From Lachnospiraceae bacterium (GTDB lineage Bacteria; Bacillota; Clostridia; Lachnospirales; Lachnospiraceae), in the NCBI GenBank assembly GCA_016280395.1, contig JAEEGQ010000051.1, forward strand, positions 1 through 47,761: 47,761 nt of DNA, given 5' to 3'. The translations under genes were made by a program, and so were the position numbers. Of the stretch, positions 41,245-47,761 are shown piece by piece; the stretch's first letter is position 1, and each line of letters opens with the position of its first letter. The notes below the pieces were generated by a model, which saw only the letters and a program-made list of their open reading frames with translations, did no database searches and was not told the origin of the DNA.

Positions 41245-42513
41245 ATGGGTTTAATTCAGGCAGCATTAGCTTCGGCCGGATCAGTTTTGGCCGATCAGTG
41301 GAAAGAGTTCTTCTACTGTGACTCACTTGATGGCAACACACTTATGGTTAAAGGTCAGAAGCGTGTGGGAAAGAATTCTTCGAACACAAAGGGTTCGGAC
41401 AATATCATTTCCAACGGTTCGACGATCGCAGTTAACGAAGGTCAGGCAATGATCATCGTAGAGCAGGGCGCAATCGTGGATTTCTGCGCAGAGCCCGGCG
41501 AATTCATCTATGACACATCAACGGAACCTTCTATCTTTACCGGTAAGCTCGGTACTTCGCTTCTTGAGACCTTCAAGGTTCTCGGCAAGCGTTTCACCTA
41601 CGGCGGCGACACCGGCAAGGATCAGAGGATCTATTTCTTCAACACAAAGGCTATCCTTGACAACAAGTACGGCACACCCAATCCCGTACCGTTCCGTTTC
41701 ATCGACAGGAACCTTAACCTTGATATCGAGTTCTCTATCTCGGTACACGGCGAATACAGCTACAAGATGACCGACCCGATGCTCTTCTACAAGAACATCG
41801 CCGGCAACGTTGAAGGCGAATACAAGAGAAGCCAGATCGACGCACAGCTCAAGGCAGAAGTGCTCAACGCACTTTCTCCCGCACTTGCAAAGATCTCCGC
41901 TCAGGGCATCCGTTATTCCGAACTTCCTGCTTACAACGAGCAGATCGGCGACGCCCTCCGCGAAGTGCTTAAGCCGAAGTGGACCGACAAGTACGGTCTC
42001 GAGATCGACTTCTTCGGTGTTACAAGCGCAACAACTTCCGAAGAGAACCAGAAGATGATCACAGACCTTCAGAGGAAGGCTGTTTACAAAGATCCTTCAA
42101 TGGGCGCAGCAGGTCTCGTTGATGCTCAGCAGACCGCTATGGTTGACGCGGCAAACAACGCAAACGGTGCTATGACAGGCTTCATCGGCCTCAACTATGC
42201 TCAGACAGCAGGCGGCGTTAACGCAAACGCTCTCTACCAGACAGCAGCAGCACAGCAGCCCGCGGCTCCCGCAGCAGACAGCTGGAAGTGCGCATGCGGC
42301 GCAGTAAACACAACACCTTTCTGCTCGTCCTGCGGCGCCAAGAAGCCCGCTCCCGCCGGCGCATGGAAGTGCGCATGCGGTGCAGAGAACACCACACCTT
42401 TCTGTGCATCCTGCGGTGCAAAGAAGCCTGAACCCGCTTCCTGGAAGTGCGCATGCGGCGCAGAGAACACAACACCTTTCTGCGCATCCTGCGGTGCAAA
42501 GAAGCCCGAATAA
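41245..42513 (+). CDS. SPFH-domain protein with three C-terminal zinc ribbons
   Basis: A 422-residue protein of the YdjI/virion-core-like SPFH family. Residues about 20-300 cover the SPFH region (WKEFFYCDSLDGNTLMVKGQ, INEGQAM-like VNEGQAMIIVEQG, FSISVHGEYSYKMTDP) and coiled-coil part; an Ala/Gln-rich linker follows; from about 346 there are three near-identical zinc ribbons WKCACGA-NTTPFC-SCGAKKP. No membrane helix is seen. In Bacillus such proteins are part of the phage-shock/liaIH-like membrane stress network; the role here is inferred only. The phosphopantetheinyl transferase gene starts six bases after its stop. Confidence 0.88.
   Translation: MGLIQAALASAGSVLADQWKEFFYCDSLDGNTLMVKGQKRVGKNSSNTKGSDNIISNGSTIAVNEGQAMIIVEQGAIVDFCAEPGEFIYDTSTEPSIFTGKLGTSLLETFKVLGKRFTYGGDTGKDQRIYFFNTKAILDNKYGTPNPVPFRFIDRNLNLDIEFSISVHGEYSYKMTDPMLFYKNIAGNVEGEYKRSQIDAQLKAEVLNALSPALAKISAQGIRYSELPAYNEQIGDALREVLKPKWTDKYGLEIDFFGVTSATTSEENQKMITDLQRKAVYKDPSMGAAGLVDAQQTAMVDAANNANGAMTGFIGLNYAQTAGGVNANALYQTAAAQQPAAPAADSWKCACGAVNTTPFCSSCGAKKPAPAGAWKCACGAENTTPFCASCGAKKPEPASWKCACGAENTTPFCASCGAKKPE
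42280..42510 (+). repeat. in-gene triplication encoding zinc ribbons
   Basis: Three units of about 70-80 bases (start near 42282, 42363 and 42441) share tggaagtgcgcatgcgg and acaacacctttctg-like blocks, with few differences, so the triplication is recent or kept homogeneous by recombination. Confidence 0.8.
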
Positions 42514-42519
42514 GGAACT

Positions 42520-43257
42520 ATGTTAAAGGCATATTATACCGACTTAAATCTGTATAATGATGATGATATTCAAAGCCTGCTTCCTCACATCAGTGAGGAA
42601 CGCAGGCTTTTTGCCTTGCGTTTAAAAAACAGGGAAAGATTCAGGGAATGTGTTGTCTCCGAGGCTCTTGCGAGGGTGTCGCTCATAAGGACACTTGAAA
42701 GCTCCGGGTTTACAGGAGAACAGAACATGGTGGACGCCGGCATCGGCGACAATATCGCCGGTTTGGCCCTAAAGCCCTCCGACATAAAGATCTGCAGGAC
42801 AGACAGGGGAAAGCCTTACCAGGTAACGATCCCCAGACTTTTCTTCAGCATTTCGCACAGCAAGGGGCTTTGTTTTTGCGCTGTGGGTGATGTTAATACC
42901 GGGGCCGATGTTGAGAAAAACGCAAGGATCAGGCCCGGAAGAGAGGGCTTTTTCTTAAGCGGGAGCGAGATGCTGCTGTACGAGGGCGCGGAAGAAGCAG
43001 GCAAGCAGGCGCTTCTTACAAAGCTCTGGTGCAGGAAGGAGAGTCTCTTAAAGCTTATCGGAACCGGTTTTGACAGAAAACCTTCAAGGGTCGATACGGT
43101 TGCCGCTGCAGAGGACTTCATCTTTTTCGACGGCATTATCGACGGCGGTTTTTGCTGGTCGGTATGCCAAAAAAAGTCCGAATTGGGTCTTGACAAATCA
43201 GACGAAATTACGCAATCCCCGATTTCACTGTATTTTTTAAAGTCGTTAGAATTGTAA
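42520..43257 (+). CDS. 4'-phosphopantetheinyl transferase, Sfp type
   Basis: A 245-residue enzyme that loads the phosphopantetheine arm on carrier proteins. It has the Sfp pattern: GKPY at about 93, FFSISHSKG, then GADVEKN for metal binding, and WCRKESLLKLIGTGF (W-x-KES-x-x-K). No carrier protein, NRPS or PKS gene is in the window, so the partner may be fatty-acid ACP or a distant cluster. AAGGA lies before the ATG. It is directly behind the SPFH gene (six bases), so translation is probably coupled. Confidence 0.9.
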   Translation: MLKAYYTDLNLYNDDDIQSLLPHISEERRLFALRLKNRERFRECVVSEALARVSLIRTLESSGFTGEQNMVDAGIGDNIAGLALKPSDIKICRTDRGKPYQVTIPRLFFSISHSKGLCFCAVGDVNTGADVEKNARIRPGREGFFLSGSEMLLYEGAEEAGKQALLTKLWCRKESLLKLIGTGFDRKPSRVDTVAAAEDFIFFDGIIDGGFCWSVCQKKSELGLDKSDEITQSPISLYFLKSLEL

Positions 43258-43262
43258 CAAGA

Positions 43263-43310
43263 ACACAATATCTTGTGGTTGGGACTAAAAAACAATAATA
43301 TATTTTGTGT
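43263..43310 (+). promoter_or_regulatory. tandem NrdR boxes upstream of nrdD
   Basis: Box 1 acacaatatcttgtgg (43263-43278) and box 2 ataatatattttgtgt (43295-43310) each match the NrdR consensus (acaCwAtATaTwGtgt-like) at about 12 of 16 positions. Their starts are 32 bp apart, three helical turns, the known tandem arrangement. They lie just upstream of the -35 box. NrdR represses ribonucleotide reductase genes when dATP is high. Confidence 0.8.
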
Positions 43311-43317
43311 TTTGGTG

Positions 43318-43346
43318 TTGACATCGTTTTTTAAGTCTGCTACTAT
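43318..43346 (+). promoter_or_regulatory. promoter of nrdD
   Basis: TTGACA (43318-43323), 17 bases, TACTAT (43341-43346). A leader of about 72 bases follows, with a CCTTGATCAAAGG hairpin; no known riboswitch fits. Confidence 0.8.
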
Positions 43347-43424
43347 ATCCTCATAGGGTAACCGTGCGTCCTTGATCAAAGGGGTTTACACGGGATTAAG
43401 TATATACCACGGAGGAGACTTGTA

Positions 43425-45809
43425 ATGCTCAAAGTAATCAAGCGTGACGGCGAAGTTGTCGAATTTGATATACGAAAGATATCAAATGCCATCGCGAAGG
43501 CTTTCGATGCCACCAATAAGATCTACGACAACACCATTACCGATATGCTGGCGCTGAATGTAACAGCGGACTTCCAGGAGAAGGTCAACAGGGAATCGGG
43601 CACTATTTCCATCGAAGAGGTTCAGGACAGTGTTGAGCACGTCCTTGAGCGCAGCGGCTACACGGATGTCGCTAAGGCATACATCCTTTACCGTAAGAAC
43701 CGCGAAAAGATCCGTAACATGCGTTCCACGATCCTTGACTACAAGGAAATAGTGGACAGCTATGTTAAAGAAGAGGACTGGAGAGTAAAGGAGAATTCTA
43801 CCGTTACATATTCCGTCGGCGGCCTCATACTTCACAATTCCGGTTCAGTTACCGCAAACTACTGGCTTTCCGAGATCTATGACGACGAGATCGCGAACGC
43901 GCACCGCAACGCGGACATCCACATCCACGACCTTTCGATGCTCACAGGCTACTGCGCAGGCTGGTCCTTAAAGCAGCTTATCAAAGAGGGTCTCGGCGGT
44001 ATCCCCGGAAAGATCACTTCTTCACCTGCAAAGCACCTTTCGACCCTCTGCAACCAGATGGTCAACTTCCTTGGAATAATGCAGAATGAATGGGCAGGCG
44101 CACAGGCCTTCTCGTCATTCGATACATATCTTGCTCCGTTCGTTAAGATAGACAACTTAAGCTACCACGAAGTAAAACAGTGCATCCAGTGCTTTATCTA
44201 CGGTGTGAACACACCCAGCCGCTGGGGCACGCAGGCTCCCTTCTCGAACATCACGCTCGACTGGACCGTTCCCAACGATATGGCAGAGCTTAACTGCATC
44301 ATCGGCGGAAAAGAAGTGGATTTCAAGTACAAAGACTGTAAGAAAGAGATGGATATGGTCAACAAGGCCTTCATCGAGATCATGATCGAAGGCGATGCAA
44401 ACGGCCGCGGTTTCCAGTATCCCATCCCTACATATTCCATCACAAGGGATTTCGACTGGAGCGATACCGAAAACAACCGTCTCCTGTTCGAAATGACAGC
44501 AAAGTACGGCACACCTTACTTCTCGAACTACATCAACTCCGACATGGAACCTTCGGATGTGCGTTCGATGTGCTGCAGGCTTCGTCTCGACCTTCGTGAG
44601 CTCAGAAAGAAAACAGGCGGTTTCTTCGGCTCGGGCGAAAGCACCGGTTCTGTTGGGGTCGTAACCATTAACATGCCAAGGATCGCATATCTTGCATCAA
44701 ACGAGGAGGATTTCTTCAGACGCCTCGACAAGATGATGGATATTGCGGCAAGGTCACTCAAGGTAAAGAGAGATGTCATCACAAAGCTTCTTGATGAGGG
44801 ACTTTACCCTTATACGAAGAGATATCTCGGAACCTTCAGCAATCACTTCTCAACCATCGGTCTCGTGGGGATGAACGAGGTTGGACTTAACGCAAAGTGG
44901 CTCGGACACGATATGACAGATCCGGCTACACAGGAATTCAGCAAGAAAACGCTCAATCACATGCGTGAGAAGCTTAGCGATTACCAGGAGAAGTACGGCG
45001 ATCTTTACAATCTTGAGGCTACTCCCGCGGAGTCCACAAGCTACCGTCTTGCAAAGCATGACCGCAAGCGCTGGCCTGATATCAAGACCGCAGGCAAGCC
45101 CGGCGATACGCCTTACTATACCAACAGCTCGCATCTTCCCGTTGATTTCACGGAGGATATTTTCGAAGCTCTTGATATCCAGGACGATCTCCAGACGCTC
45201 TACACCTCGGGTACTGTATTCCACGCCTTCCTCGGCGAGAAGCTTCCCGACTGGCAGGCAGCCGCAAAGCTTGTCCGCTCGATCGCATCGAACTACAAGC
45301 TGCCTTACTACACGATGTCGCCTACATATTCAATCTGCCGTACCCACGGTTACATAAACGGCGAGCAGTACATCTGCCCCGAGTGCGGCCAGAAGACGGA
45401 AGTTTACAGCCGTATAACAGGCTACTACCGTCCGGTACAGAACTGGAACGAAGGCAAGGCGCAGGAGTATAAGAACCGTAAGGAATACAACATGGAAGCG
45501 GCCAAGTACCCGCACCGCACAACAGAGGAAAGCAAAGCAGGCGCGCAGGAACAGACACCTGTTGCCGAGCATGACGGCTACTACCTCTTCACTACATCTA
45601 CCTGCCCGAACTGCAAGATCGCAAAGGAATACATGAACGGCAAGATCGAATATGAGCTTATCAATGCCGACGAGAATCCGGCGCTTGCAGAGAAATATTC
45701 GATAATGCAGGCTCCGACGCTTGTTGCCGTAAAGAACGGCAAAGCGGAAAAGATCGTCAATGTATCGAACATCAGGAAGTTTGTTGACGAAAACCAGGTT
45801 ACAGCTTAA
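43425..45809 (+). CDS. nrdD: anaerobic ribonucleoside-triphosphate reductase with fused thioredoxin-like domain
   Basis: Class III ribonucleotide reductase, 794 residues. The N-terminus is an ATP-cone (KVIKRDGEVVEFDIRKI), the allosteric dATP/ATP site. The glycyl-radical domain has the zinc site Cys638-x2-His641 and Cys651-x2-Cys654, and the radical Gly666 in RITGYY. After this, where the protein family normally ends near 700-710, a linker and a thioredoxin/glutaredoxin-like domain follow (about 718-794) with Cys727-Pro-Asn-Cys730 and a cis-Pro-like QAPTLV. The domain may supply electrons to the enzyme. The activase gene nrdG is not next to it: a terminator and the repeat follow. EGGAG-type site before the ATG is GGAGGAG. 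Confidence 0.95.
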   Translation: MLKVIKRDGEVVEFDIRKISNAIAKAFDATNKIYDNTITDMLALNVTADFQEKVNRESGTISIEEVQDSVEHVLERSGYTDVAKAYILYRKNREKIRNMRSTILDYKEIVDSYVKEEDWRVKENSTVTYSVGGLILHNSGSVTANYWLSEIYDDEIANAHRNADIHIHDLSMLTGYCAGWSLKQLIKEGLGGIPGKITSSPAKHLSTLCNQMVNFLGIMQNEWAGAQAFSSFDTYLAPFVKIDNLSYHEVKQCIQCFIYGVNTPSRWGTQAPFSNITLDWTVPNDMAELNCIIGGKEVDFKYKDCKKEMDMVNKAFIEIMIEGDANGRGFQYPIPTYSITRDFDWSDTENNRLLFEMTAKYGTPYFSNYINSDMEPSDVRSMCCRLRLDLRELRKKTGGFFGSGESTGSVGVVTINMPRIAYLASNEEDFFRRLDKMMDIAARSLKVKRDVITKLLDEGLYPYTKRYLGTFSNHFSTIGLVGMNEVGLNAKWLGHDMTDPATQEFSKKTLNHMREKLSDYQEKYGDLYNLEATPAESTSYRLAKHDRKRWPDIKTAGKPGDTPYYTNSSHLPVDFTEDIFEALDIQDDLQTLYTSGTVFHAFLGEKLPDWQAAAKLVRSIASNYKLPYYTMSPTYSICRTHGYINGEQYICPECGQKTEVYSRITGYYRPVQNWNEGKAQEYKNRKEYNMEAAKYPHRTTEESKAGAQEQTPVAEHDGYYLFTTSTCPNCKIAKEYMNGKIEYELINADENPALAEKYSIMQAPTLVAVKNGKAEKIVNVSNIRKFVDENQVTA

Positions 45810-45836
45810 TATCAACTCATTATAGAACCCACTCCC

Positions 45837-45869
45837 GAAGAAGGCGGCAAACAGCCGCCTTCTTCATTT
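45837..45869 (+). terminator. terminator of nrdD
   Basis: GAAGAAGGCGGC, loop AAACA, GCCGCCTTCTTC: a 12-bp perfect stem followed by a short T-rich tract (atttg), directly before the repeat. Confidence 0.85.
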
Positions 45870-45993
45870 GTGCGATAAGCGAATGCCCTCGGCAGCAAGC
45901 TCGCTTGCTGGACGAGGGCTGAGTGAACGGTCATTGAGCGGACTTCGTACGCGAGATGACCCGTCGAATCGAGTAGGAGTCAGCCTACTCGAT
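45867..45993. repeat. 126-bp three-hairpin intergenic repeat, copy 2
   Basis: Near-identical to 21886-22011, same orientation and same placement after a terminator. It fills the middle of the 330-base gap between nrdD and the RNA methyltransferase gene. The rest of the gap holds a hairpin CCGGCA...TGCCGG (about 46087-46116) in the leader of the next gene. Confidence 0.85.
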
Positions 45994-46139
45994 TATGAAG
46001 GCATGCAAATATCCGTCTCGATTTTTTGAAGACAATGTGATATGATTGAACAGACGCGGGAAATCGCGAAATATACGGGCATTCGGCCGGCAGGCATCTT
46101 TGGGATGCTTTGCCGGGATACTTGGAAAGAGGATTTTTT

Positions 46140-47510
46140 ATGAAAAAAGGTGAGTTTTATACAGGAACGGTCACAAAGGCTGTTTTTATGGATAAAGGGA
46201 TAATAGAGATCGACGGTGAGCGTGTGGCGGTAAAGGACTGCATAGAGGGGCAGGAAGTGGAATTTCGGCTGAAACACAGGCGGGAAAGACTGTCCGAGGG
46301 CGAGAAGAAGCGTGTTGTAAAGCCGTCCCCGCTCGAGACCGAAAGGCCGCTATGCCCGCATTTTGGCGAGTGCGGTTCCTGCAGGCTCCAGACGCTGCCC
46401 TATGAGACGCAGGTTAAAAGAAAAGCCGCGCAGATAAAGGAACTTCTCGACAACGCAACAACCGCGCCTTTCGAATGGGAAGGCGTGCTTGCAAGCCCGA
46501 AGGCCTTCGAGTACAGGAACAAGGTCGAATTTGCCTTCGGAAACGCAGAGAAAGACGGGCCGCTTACACTCGGGTTCCACCGGAAGAACAGCTTCTATGA
46601 CATCATAGACACAGAGGAATGCAGACTTGTGGACGAAGCGGTGCGCAGCGTCCGCAGATGCGTCATAGAGCTCGCAAGAGAATTCGGGTATGACTTTTAC
46701 CACCGCAACACGCATGAGGGGTATCTGAGGCATCTGATGATCCGCAGAACATATTTCACGGACATGCTCATGGTAGATCTCGTAACATCCTCGCAGGCAC
46801 CGGCAAACGAAGGTGAATTCCTTAATGAGCTTGTAAAGCGTTTGAATGCGCTTCCGAAAGCACCGGATTCCATTCTTCATACCATAAGCGATGCCTGGGC
46901 CGACGCCATCGTGAACGACTGTACGGACCTGCTTTTTGGCGAAGATCATATTTATGAGGAGCTTCTGGGGCTAAGATTCAGGATAACCGCATTCTCGTTC
47001 TTCCAGACAAATTCGCAGGGAGCAGAGCTTTTGTACGCAAAGACGCGCGAATATGTCGGCGAGACAAAGGATAAGGTGATATTCGACCTTTACAGCGGCA
47101 CGGGTACGATCGCACAGCTGCTCGCTCCCGTCGCAAAGCATGTTACGGGCGTTGAGATAGTTCCCGAGGCTGTGGAGGCCGCAAAGTACAACGCCGGACT
47201 CAACGGGCTTTCTAATTGCGACTTTATCGCGGATGATGTACTAAAGGCAATAGACCGCCTTAAAGAAAAGCCGGATATCATTATCCTCGATCCTCCGAGA
47301 GAGGGCATCAATCCTAAGGCGCTTCCAAAAATCTTAGCTTTTGGCGTACAGAATATCGTGTATATCTCCTGTAAAGCAACAAGCCTTGCACGAGACCTCG
47401 AAGTAATTCAAAAGGCGGGATACAGGGTGAAAAAAGCAGCCTGTACGGATCTTTTCCCGCAGGTGGGGCATGTGGAAAGCTGCGTGCTCCTTGAGCGTGT
47501 GAGCAACTGA
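46140..47510 (+). CDS. rlmD: 23S rRNA (uracil-5-)-methyltransferase, RlmD/TrmA type
   Basis: A 456-residue SAM-dependent RNA m5U methyltransferase. It has an N-terminal TRAM domain (FYTGTVTKAVFMDKGIIEIDG), an Fe-S site with CPHFGECGSC and a later Cys (TEECRL), FFQTNSQGAE, the SAM motif FDLYSGTGTIAQ, DPPREGI and the catalytic Cys in VYISCKATSLARDL. Firmicutes usually have several such paralogs, so the exact uridine is not fixed by sequence. The ATG at 46140 has AAAGAGG upstream; an in-frame ATG at 46110 lacks support. A leader hairpin precedes it. Confidence 0.92.
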   Translation: MKKGEFYTGTVTKAVFMDKGIIEIDGERVAVKDCIEGQEVEFRLKHRRERLSEGEKKRVVKPSPLETERPLCPHFGECGSCRLQTLPYETQVKRKAAQIKELLDNATTAPFEWEGVLASPKAFEYRNKVEFAFGNAEKDGPLTLGFHRKNSFYDIIDTEECRLVDEAVRSVRRCVIELAREFGYDFYHRNTHEGYLRHLMIRRTYFTDMLMVDLVTSSQAPANEGEFLNELVKRLNALPKAPDSILHTISDAWADAIVNDCTDLLFGEDHIYEELLGLRFRITAFSFFQTNSQGAELLYAKTREYVGETKDKVIFDLYSGTGTIAQLLAPVAKHVTGVEIVPEAVEAAKYNAGLNGLSNCDFIADDVLKAIDRLKEKPDIIILDPPREGINPKALPKILAFGVQNIVYISCKATSLARDLEVIQKAGYRVKKAACTDLFPQVGHVESCVLLERVSN

Positions 47511-47582
47511 AAAGCAGATTCTTATGTGAAACTGAATGTGAAGATGGAAGACAGACAGAGATCATAAGTGGAGGGGTTAATT

Positions 47583-47761
47583 ATGGAGCACGACTGCATA
47601 CAGGAGGCGTTAGCCAATTACAATATCAATGCGTCGGAAATAGAATTGCTGAGACACAATGAGAATCTGACCTATCGTGTGGGAAAGGACTATTTGTTGC
47701 AGATTCATGAGCCGGCAGAGGGGTTCACGCCAGATTTTTTTTATGACGGTTTTGATCGTAT
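47583..47761 (+). CDS. phosphotransferase family protein, N-terminal fragment
   Basis: The first 59 codons are visible. The sequence (LRHNENLTYRVGKDYLLQIHEP) matches the start of aminoglycoside-phosphotransferase/choline-kinase-like proteins, where NxxYRV and the Leu-x-Ile-His strand form the N-lobe. GGAGG precedes the ATG at 47583. The gene lies 72 bases after rlmD. Catalytic motifs are beyond the right edge, so the substrate and integrity are unknown. Confidence 0.7.
   Translation, partial: MEHDCIQEALANYNINASEIELLRHNENLTYRVGKDYLLQIHEPAEGFTPDFFYDGFDR

Noticed and set aside
42218-42499. Minus-strand Arg/His/Met-rich frames
   Set aside because: Antisense of the triplicated zinc ribbons; repetition of the sense strand explains them.
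43347-43424. Riboswitch in the nrdD leader
   Set aside because: Only about 75 bases with one small hairpin; no known riboswitch motif such as a cobalamin box is seen.

Overview
The window looks like a chromosomal segment of a Gram-positive anaerobe of the Clostridia, most likely Lachnospiraceae. This is inferred from the gene content: a HemZ-type radical SAM protein, a bifunctional Rel, an acyl-ACP thioesterase, a T-box leader, a BspA-like leucine-rich-repeat lipoprotein, an anaerobic ribonucleotide reductase with NrdR boxes, ferredoxin-type aldo/keto reductase, and consensus sigma-A promoters. No species can be named from sequence alone.

Region 1-9.6 kb is accessory. An IS21-family element (istA complete, istB running off the left edge, end repeats near 1796-1890) has cut a gene whose C-terminal remnant remains at 1896-2198. 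Behind it come three closely spaced genes: an unrecognised 637-residue protein, a TatD-family hydrolase with a Glu-to-Lys change in its metal site, and an ADP-ribosylglycohydrolase fused to an unknown C-terminal half. A large surface lipoprotein with a Thr/Pro stalk, leucine-rich repeats and a transglutaminase-like domain follows.

Region 9.6-23.2 kb holds small zinc-ribbon/membrane proteins and then a conserved housekeeping block: hflX, apt, rel, an MBL-fold hydrolase, hemZ, an HD-GYP protein, aspS, a lipocalin-like protein and a membrane alpha/beta hydrolase.

Region 23.2-31 kb is the most unusual. A leucine-type T-box leader precedes a DUF1294 membrane protein. Next is a fusion of a TIM-barrel epimerase-like domain to an acyl-CoA synthetase, followed by two tandem copies of one terminator hairpin. 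A membrane protein with a degenerate GGDEF domain is divergent from a glycosyltransferase-2/DUF218 fusion, and deoC follows.

Region 31-47.8 kb has ispF, tRNA-Met and tRNA-Val (all minus strand), a PilZ protein, a cold shock protein, an ArsR-type regulator with a large extra domain, a membrane-anchored trigger-factor-like isomerase, a heterodimeric ABC exporter, an aldo/keto reductase, an acyl-ACP thioesterase, an SPFH protein with three zinc ribbons, a phosphopantetheinyl transferase, nrdD (fused thioredoxin-like domain, tandem NrdR boxes), an RlmD-type RNA methyltransferase, and the start of a phosphotransferase.

Themes: four genes could belong to c-di-GMP signalling (HD-GYP, degenerate GGDEF, PilZ, and the glycosyltransferase as possible output). 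Dispersed intergenic repeats occur at two scales: a ~126-bp three-hairpin element placed directly after terminators (two near-identical copies, one degenerate), and a ~41-bp element that supplies the ribosome binding site of two unrelated genes. The best candidates for something undescribed are the leucine T-box on DUF1294, the TIM-barrel/ligase fusion, the orphan/TatD/ADP-ribosylglycohydrolase trio, and the repeat family.
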